Source: Unio delphinus (taxonomy: Eukaryota; Mollusca; Bivalvia; Unionida; Unionidae). From it: a stretch of 64,000 nt of DNA. Positions within the stretch are counted from its first letter, which is position 1, and each line of letters opens with the position of its first letter. The DNA lies in contig JAQISU010000109.1 in NCBI GenBank assembly GCA_029339505.1, forward strand, positions 1,144,001-1,208,000, written 5' to 3'. Below the pieces are notes generated by a model. It saw only the letters and a list, made by a program, of their open reading frames with translations. It ran no database searches and was not told the DNA's origin. The translations under genes and the position numbers were made by a program. This document shows positions 56,480 through 64,000 of this stretch, piece after piece.

Positions 56480-57210
56480 TCCAAGAAATTACTATTACAG
56501 TCAGCAGTTTAACCGCATCACATATCAAATATTAGGGGTCATTAAACCACGTGTATGAATTGCAGATAAAATGGAGACAATCACCTAATTGCCGCTAAGT
56601 GATCGAAATCTTAGGCATTCGTTTCCTCCATTTAGCATCGTTCCATTTCTATCTTTCGCCAAATTTCCGTTTTCAGTCAAAACAGAGCGATAAGAATGAT
56701 CCACGAATATTTTATCACGCCCACCTTCATTTCAATCCTATTAAGATCGCCTATCGATAAAACCTATCATCTGACGAAAAGTTACTTCTTGCTCAGGTCT
56801 TTGGAATAAAAGCCGTTAATCCAAATTCTATTTCAATTTACATTTGGCGTAAAATTAATTACCAGATAATCAAACCTATTTGGTGGCAGTCCTTCAAGAT
56901 ATTGCTTCAATCACTCATTGTTTTGCCACAAATGATCTGCGTGCGAATGGATATCAAATAAGTGTTTGCTGCGCTCGGACTGCAAAGAGAGCAATCTATT
57001 CTGATAGCTGGTTGGGCTAACATTGATGATGGGCCTGTGCGAATAAGTATGTGTCTGCACGAGAAAATGGACAAGAAGCAAAATGAAAACTGAAACAATA
57101 AACTCAACTACTGTGGATTATAGACCTGAATTTTATTGTTTTAAACCAAAGCGAAGAACACGCAGCAAAACGACTGAAACTTTTCAGCTGTCATCTAATA
57201 ATATTAAGAG
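56480..57210. other. Intergenic stretch
   Basis: No gene recognised. Confidence 0.5.

Positions 57211-57212
<2 letters not shown>

Positions 57213-57282
<70 letters not shown>
57213..57282. repeat. (TA)n microsatellite
   Basis: About 35 units. Confidence 0.96.
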
Positions 57283-57284
<2 letters not shown>

Positions 57285-57484
57285 CAGACCCATGCTTATG
57301 TTGGATCATGATCGTATTTGCCAAACCACCAGTGATAAAAGTTCGCTTTTCTGGACTATATAAAGCCAATCTTTTGTAGACGCATCCCGGATGAAAACCA
57401 CATCATTTGTTCTTCATTTCCGGCACTTTCTTCTATTTGTGTTAAAATTCAAGAGAGGATTTCAAGTATTTTATTTTCAACAGT

Positions 57485-58345
57485 GTATCACAATGACCTT
57501 AGCATTCATTCCGGGTCAATATTTATTTATAGAGCACATTCTAAGAATGATCTTAGTATTCATTCTGTGTCAAATATGTATGTATAGAGCCCATTCTAAC
57601 AATGATCTTAGTGTTTATTCTGGGTCAATAATTGTTTATAGAGCCCATTCTCACAATGACCTTAGTATTCATTCTGGGTCAAATATGTATTTATAGAGCC
57701 CATTCTAACAATGATCTTTGTATTAATTCTGTGTCAAATATGTATTTATAGAGCCCAATCTAACAATGATTTTAGTGTTTATTCTGGGTCAATAATTGTT
57801 TATAGAGCCCATTCTCATAATGATCTTAGTATTCATTCTGTGTCAAATATGTATTTATAGAGCCCAATCTAACAATGATCTTAGTGTTTATTCTGGGTCA
57901 ATAATTGTTTATAGAGCCCATTCTCATAATGACCTTAGTATTCATTCTGGGTCAAATATGTATTTATAGAGCTCATTCTAACAATGATCTTAGTGTTTAT
58001 TCTGGGTCAATAATTGTTTATAGAGCCCATTCTCATAATGACCTTAGTATTCATTCTGGGTCAAATATGTATTTATAGAGCCCATTCTAACAATGATCTT
58101 AGTGTTTATTCTGGGTCAATAATTGTTTATAGAGCACATTCTCATAATGACCTTAGTATTCATTCTAGATCAATATTTATTTATAGAGTCCATTCTCACA
58201 GTGACCTTAGTATTCATTCTGGGTCAATATTTATTTAAAGAGCACATTCTCATAATGACCTTAATATTCATACTGGGTCAATATTTATTTATAGAGTCCA
58301 TTCTCACAAAAACCTTAATATTCATACTGGGTCAATATTTATTTA
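57485..58345 (+). repeat. 54-bp minisatellite, about 16 copies, alternating unit types
   Basis: AGAGCCCATTCTAACAATGA units recur every 54 bp (57586, 57640, and onward). Two unit types (CAAATATGTATTTAT and CAATAATTGTTTAT) alternate over much of the array, giving a 108-bp dimer period; the right end is uniform CAATATTTATTTAT. Unit length is a multiple of three, so open frames persist without being genes. Confidence 0.92.
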
Positions 58346-58349
58346 TTTT

Positions 58350-59850
58350 TTAGTCCATTCAATCACCCACATACTCTACTGCAACACTAACATACAAAAG
58401 CGAAGAATAAAACACCTACCCAGCTATTTTAGGTGCAAACTGACAGGACCAAATATCAGCTGTAAATAATACTTATAATAAGCGGCCATAACAACTGCTA
58501 ACATCAGAAATATTATTGATATGTCTGTAATATCGAGAACACTTCAGCTACAATGTATGTTCAAAAAAATTATTTTTGAAAGCTGCATTAATCTCAAGTT
58601 AATTGGTGATTACAAAATTGAAGCTCTTGTTAATGTGACGGATATTAAGATTAAAATTTGAATTGATTTATTTTATCAACCATTCCTCTCCTTCATTCAG
58701 TCATTCATATTACATCCAACGGGAACACGCTGCTATATTGTAGTGAAATATATTACTTGTGCTAATCTTTTTTTTATAACGGTGACAAGTATAAATTATA
58801 CTCTACTGTACAAAAGAATTTCAAAATTTGAATCTTGTTATAAGAGTTGTTTCCCCTGACTCAGATGATATAGCAATAAATATAAGAATTTACCGGTTTT
58901 TTTAAACTAAACAAAGTATGCATCTAAAATTTTAATTCTTAGGTTGTATATAATTTAGTTCATCAACAAACAACCTTTCTTTTTATTTTTCATAAATCAG
59001 CACCATGCCTTTCGTTGCCAAAACACTTATTACATAAATTAATAGGCATATGCAATGTATGCATATATATCCGGTCACATGTTTAAACGCGCGAGGCACA
59101 TTCTATAACCTTGTCTTTATCGCCAAACCTTCAATCACAACGCAAGAACAGTTGACGAATGTCTACCTGCCAGTCTTTAATCTTTTAAAAAATTATATGA
59201 TTTAAGAGCGCATAATAATAATAAAAAATTGGTATCGCTAGACGAACTGATTTTTAGATTATATTCACAGGTAAGCAAACAAATATAAATTGCGAATATA
59301 TCCGTACAGGTAAAGTTATACTAGATACATACCTCACAGGTAAACCACGGATACTAATGAACCAGTCATAATTAACTGCATAAGAACTTACTAAAGTAGC
59401 TTTCATAAAATTTGAAATAATACAATTATAAAAATGTATGGTGAATATTCATTCAGAACATTGACATTGATTCCTTTATTAGATATGATTTATATCGAAC
59501 AGAAGTTTAAGTATTTTTGTTATTTTGTTAGAGCCTCTAGTCGTGTGGGAGTGTGGCGAATTCTGAATGCTTCTTAATAATTTACCAAGATAAAAAGCAT
59601 AGAAAGGTGAAGTTTGCTAAAGACAAATAGATTATAACGTTAGGGATTCTTAGTAAAGAGAAACACTGAGTACCTTTCAACTTAATCAAACATTTAAAGG
59701 CATTTCTTTAACAGAACTCTCAAGAATTTCACTTTATACCAGAATTTGTGTTGACATTTTGCCAACGTTAATTTATGAATAATTCTATATCAGGCATCAC
59801 TAGACATGTCTCCGGTCGAAACGAGCAAAGAAAAATAAAAGCTCATAAGT
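58350..59850. other. Intergenic stretch
   Basis: No gene recognised. Confidence 0.5.
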
Positions 59851-59852
59851 AT

Positions 59853-61883
59853 CCATCAATCTAATCCATTATTTAACATTTAGATCAATCTAATCCATTA
59901 TTTAACATTTAGATCAATCTAATCCATTATTTAACATTTAGATCAATCTAATCCATTATTTAACATTTAGATCAATCTAATCCATTATTTAACATTTAGA
60001 TCAATCTAATCCATTATTTAATATCTAGATCAATCTAATCCATTATTTAACATTTAGATCAATCTAATCCATTATTTAACATTTAGATCAATCTAATACA
60101 ATATTTAACATTTAGATCAATCTAATCCATTATTTAACATTTAGATCAATCTAATCCAATATTTAACATTTAGATCAATCTAATACAATATTTAACATTT
60201 AGATCAATCTAATACATTATTTAACATTTAGATAAATCTAATCCATTATTTAACATTTAGATCAATCTAATCCATTATTTAACATTTAGATCAATCTAAT
60301 CCATTATTTAACATTTAGATCAATCTAATCCATTATTTAACATTTAGATCAATCTAATCCATTATTTAACATTTAGATCAATCTAATCCATTATTTAACA
60401 TTTAGATCAATCTAATCCATTATTTGACCTTTATATCAATCTAATCCATTATTTAACATTTAGATCAATCTAATCCATTATTTAACATTTAGATCAATCT
60501 AATCCATTATTTAACATTTAGATCAATCTAATCCATTATTTAACATTTAGATCAATCTAATCCATTATTTAACATTTAGATCAATCTAATACAATATTTA
60601 ACATTTAGATCAATCTAATCCATTATTTAACATTTAGATCAATCTAATCCAATATTTAACATTTAGATCAATCTAATACAATATTTAACATTTAGATCAA
60701 TCTAATACATTATTTAACATTTAGATAAATCTAATCCATTATTTAACATTTAGATCAATCTAATCCATTATTTAACATTTAGATCAATCTAATCCATTAT
60801 TTAACATTTAGATCAATCTAATCCATTATTTAACATTTAGATCAATTTTAATCCATTATTTAACATTTAGATCAATCTAATCCATTATTTAACATTTAGA
60901 TCAATCTAATCCATTATTTAACATTTAGATCAATCTAATGCATTATTTAACATTTAGATCAATCTAATCCATTATTTAACATTTAGATCAATCTAATGCA
61001 TTATTTAACATTTAGATCAATCTAATCCATTATTTAACATTTAGATCAATCTAATACAATATTTAACATTTAGATCAATCTAATCCATTATTTAACATTT
61101 AGATCAATCTAATGCATTATTTAACATTTAGATCAATCTAATGCATTATTTAACATTTAGATCAATCTAATACATTATTTAACATTTAGATCAATCTAAT
61201 CCATTATTTAACATTTAGATCAATCTAATGCATTATTTAACATTTAGATCAATCTAATCCATTATTTAACATTTAGATCAATCTAATACAATATTTAACA
61301 TTTAGATCAATCTAATCCATTATTTAACATTTAGATCAATCTAATGCATTATTTAACATTTAGATCAATCTAATGCATTATTTAACATTTAGATCAATCT
61401 AATACATTATTTAACATTCAGATCAATCTAATCCATTATTTAACATTTAGTTCAATCTAATGAATTATTTAACATTTAGATCAATCTAATCCATTATTTA
61501 ACATTTAGATCAATCTAATGCATTATTTAACATTTAGATCAATCTAATGCATTATTTAACATTTAGATCAATCTAATACAATATTTAACATTTAGATCAA
61601 TCTAATCCATTATTTAACATTTAGATCAATCTAATACAATATTTAACATTTAGATCAATCTAATCCATTATTTAACATTTAGATCAATCTAATCCATTAT
61701 TTAACATTTAGATCAATCTAATCCATTATTTAACATTTAGATCAATCTAATCCATTATTTAACATTTAGATCAATCTAATCCATTATTTAACATTTAGAG
61801 CAATCTAATCCATTATTTAACATTTAGATCAATCTAATCCATTATTTCATTTAGATCAATCTAACACATTATTTAACATTTAG
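59853..61883 (+). repeat. 29-bp satellite array, about 70 copies, with higher-order structure
   Basis: Head-to-tail ATCAATCTAATCCATTATTT + AACATTTAG monomers covering 2,031 bp. Monomer variants differ at one spot (CCATT, ACAAT, GCATT, ACATT, CCAAT). A block of six variant monomers at about 60090-60255 reappears in the same order 493 bp later (17 monomers), and ACAAT-marked units at 61056 and 61288 are 232 bp apart (8 monomers). There are no unique spacers, so it is not a CRISPR. Confidence 0.97.
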
Positions 61884-62144
61884 GGTTTGTAATTTTATAA
61901 TTAGTGAAAATTTCAAAATATAACATAACAATGGCTAAATTATATATTTGTAACTTATACAAAAAGTTATAATATTAGACGATCCGGATGATTAGAAACT
62001 AAAATATTGTAATGGAGAGGATGCTGAGTTTATGTTTTACGAACGAAAGTTCTGTAGATACTACACGAAAAATGCCATATTCAAAGTTGAATGATTTTTA
62101 AAAATACTGAGAAGTAAAAATTATGTACTTGTAAAATGAAAGGA

Positions 62145-62278
62145 ATTGGTGCATCTTGTAACGGGTGGTAAAAGGTGGTAAAGATCATTATGTTGGACAT
62201 GGTGGAAGGAAATGATGCATCTTGTAACGGGTGGTAAAAGGTGGTAAAGATCATTATGTTGGACATGGTGGAGGAAGC
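62145..62278 (+). repeat. 66-bp tandem duplication
   Basis: GCATCTTGTAACGGGTGGTA starts at 62151 and 62217; two almost identical units. Confidence 0.92.
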
Positions 62279-62809
62279 AGAAGACAAAGGTAGCATCATG
62301 AAGAAGTATAAAATCTTTGAGTGTTTGAAATATAAGAATTTTCAGAATGCAACACATATAAAAACCGGCACATTAGAATATAAGTGAATTCAAATATGCA
62401 TGTCATGTGTATATTTGCATCGATCATAAAGACCTAAGTAACATAACGAACATAGAAAATATCAAAAAGAACCAATAAAATGGTACACCTGAAAATCGCA
62501 ATAAGATGGCAATCCGGCATTCAATTACCTAACCCTGTAATGGAAGACATAACACAAATAAAAAGAGATATGAAGACACAAGGTTTGTCTATGAAAATTG
62601 CTTACAGAAATGGTAATGAGGAAAACATGGTGTTTCAATCATGCGTACACTTAACTTTTCGATAGTTTCCTTCAGTGGTGATGTTTCTAAAATAATAACT
62701 TTACGGGAAAAATTGTACAGGAAGGCATTAGGCGCAAATTTGTCAAAGTCGGTGGCTGTTTGCGATCGGTATGACTTATTTGCCTGTAGTGTATGGAAAA
62801 CGTTTGCAT

Positions 62810-63035
62810 GGGAAGACGCTCAGCCTTAAGAGGTTAGTCTTAGGACTGGTCGGCCTGGTGTCAGGATGATGTGACTGGGTGGGACATCAAGCTACTGGTC
62901 TGCGCCATGATGTCCCAGTGCTATACATCACTATAAACTGCCTCACTGCAGACATCGTAGAGATAAGACTGAAAAATTGTTAAAGCTACATTAAAAATCC
63001 TTATCAAACAAAGAAACAAACAAACAAACAAACAA
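62810..63035 (+). mobile_element. Mollusc-type SINE, copy 2, with (CAAA)n tail
   Basis: Body GACGCTCAGCCTTAAGAGGT, GACTGGTCGGCCTGGTGTCA, CCCAGTGCTATACATCACTA, ending in AAACAAACAAACAAACAAAC. It matches 53740-53915 and, inverted, 63305-63480. Confidence 0.7.
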
Positions 63036-63244
63036 CGAATCCCTGCTTGCATCATATTTTTAAGAGCAAATAACACGTAACCGACATAACAAATATCCTA
63101 TATGAAATATGCTTTACATTTTTTTTCTCAGATTGATGACATTTTGTCACAATTGCAATAAAACCCTAGTAAAACAAACTAGATGAATCAAATTTCAGAA
63201 ATTGGAATATTTAAAGATCTACTAAGCGGTACTGCCACGAAGTT

Positions 63245-63246
<2 letters not shown>

Positions 63247-63279
<33 letters not shown>
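63247..63279. repeat. (TG)n microsatellite
   Basis: About 16 units, between two inverted SINE copies. Confidence 0.95.
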
Positions 63280-63304
63280 TTTGTGTGTTCCTAACCTATC
63301 TTTA

Positions 63305-63480
63305 ACAATTTTTCAGTCATATTGCTATAATGTCTGCAGTGTGGCTGATTATAGCGATATATAGCAATGGGGCATCATGCCGACGACATGTAGCATGATG
63401 TCCCATCCAGTCGCATTATCCCGACAGGAGTGTATGGGGTAACACCTCTGGCTGAGGAAAGCAGTACTCCTTCGATGGTA
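63305..63480 (-). mobile_element. Mollusc-type SINE, copy 3 (inverted)
   Basis: TTTAACAATTTTTCAGTCAT ... GGGGCATCATGCCGACGACA ... TGATGTCCCATCCAGTCGCA is the opposite strand of the body at 62810-62990; the two can pair as a hairpin of about 170-bp arms. Confidence 0.65.
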
Positions 63481-64000
63481 GGTCGCCCACCTTTGGTTAC
63501 CAATTGGCATTCAACTCTCACCTGTGAATATAGGAAACTGTGGCATGCGCAGCGGCCACATCCCGGAAAACGGCTTCGATTGGCCGTCTAGACCAGGCTT
63601 AGGGTAGCCTTAAACACTCGGTGAGTTAGGCTTTGACTACCAAGAATCTGAAGACTAGATTCGGCAGCCTGCACGGAGGAAACACCAGCTTGTCAACTGC
63701 AAGAATGGCGATTCTCAGCAAAGCGCCGTTTAGCGTTAAGAGCTAGACGAGACACGTAAGACGTCATGGTCAACCTCTGCACTCAACGCCATCTCAAGCT
63801 GTCTCGACGTTGGCAATCGGCTTGACTCAGACGGTTTTGGGAGAGAGATTGAGGTCAACGAACTGCCCATCTCTCCCTCACTTAAAACAAAGCCACCGTG
63901 CCAAGTCATTCTTGTCATGCACCCATCCCATTTCATCACCCATTAAAGTCATGTGGCGACAGATAGTCGACGAAGCGGCAGGTGTGGGCACATTGGCAGC
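63481..64000. other. GC-richer end of the window, unassigned
   Basis: Base composition is clearly higher in G+C than the rest. No open frame of note and no motif recognised; the sharp composition change suggests a transposon fragment or the edge of a gene outside the window. Confidence 0.4.

Noticed and set aside
57391..58353. Possible repeat-protein genes
   Set aside because: 54-bp minisatellite; open frames follow from unit length and break where units vary.
59853..61883. CRISPR-like array
   Set aside because: Monomers abut without unique spacers and the genome is eukaryotic; it is a satellite.

Overview
This window is AT-rich eukaryotic DNA, probably from a marine invertebrate and most likely a mollusc. 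That guess rests on many long dinucleotide and trinucleotide microsatellites, several minisatellite arrays, degenerate LINE fragments, a hAT-transposase relic, and tRNA-derived SINEs of a kind I associate with molluscs. I see no host gene that I can support with confidence. The species assignment is inference.

The centrepiece is one complete Polinton/Maverick (adintovirus-like) element at 2541-17786 (15,246 bp). It has 314-bp terminal inverted repeats that begin AGCAGCAGAG and end with the complement, and a 5-bp target-site duplication (tttgt). Two leftward blocks and a right arm make up its gene map. Leftward accessory genes: a Cys-rich protein, a NUMOD/HNH homing-type endonuclease and an unknown protein. 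Leftward virion genes: an acidic-tailed structural-like protein, a pVI/pX-like small protein, the double-jelly-roll major capsid protein, a pX-like/adenain-type protease fusion, a fibre-like repeat protein, a membrane protein and a penton-like protein. Right arm: a protein-primed-type DNA polymerase B joined to an SF1 helicase and an HNH domain (+), a DD35E integrase (-), a zinc-ribbon plus phospholipase-A2-like protein (-), and an A32/FtsK-type packaging ATPase (+) whose last codons lie inside the right TIR. Together these would replicate the DNA, integrate it, build and mature an icosahedral capsid and fill it.

The element carries five coding breaks: one in-frame TGA in the polymerase, and four frame changes that all fall at A-runs. 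Three of the four move to the -1 frame, and each sits on a sequence with the X-XXY-YYZ pattern of -1 ribosomal frameshifting. Decay or homopolymer assembly error is the simplest reading, but the pattern deserves a direct test.

The element sits inside a locally duplicated locus. About 2.4 kb at 1-2440 is repeated at 18827-21950 with near identity, and both copies carry the same broken LINE ORF2. The right copy also has a nested retro-insertion with a 19-bp target-site duplication. From 21950 onward the window is intergenic-type DNA: a hAT relic (22258-23870), a 151-bp palindrome (24369-24519), a LINE 3' part (24540-25800), SINEs, and tandem arrays with 46-, 41-, ~33-, 33/36-, 54- and 29-bp units. 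The 29-bp array (59853-61883, about 70 copies) shows higher-order periods of 17 and 8 monomers.
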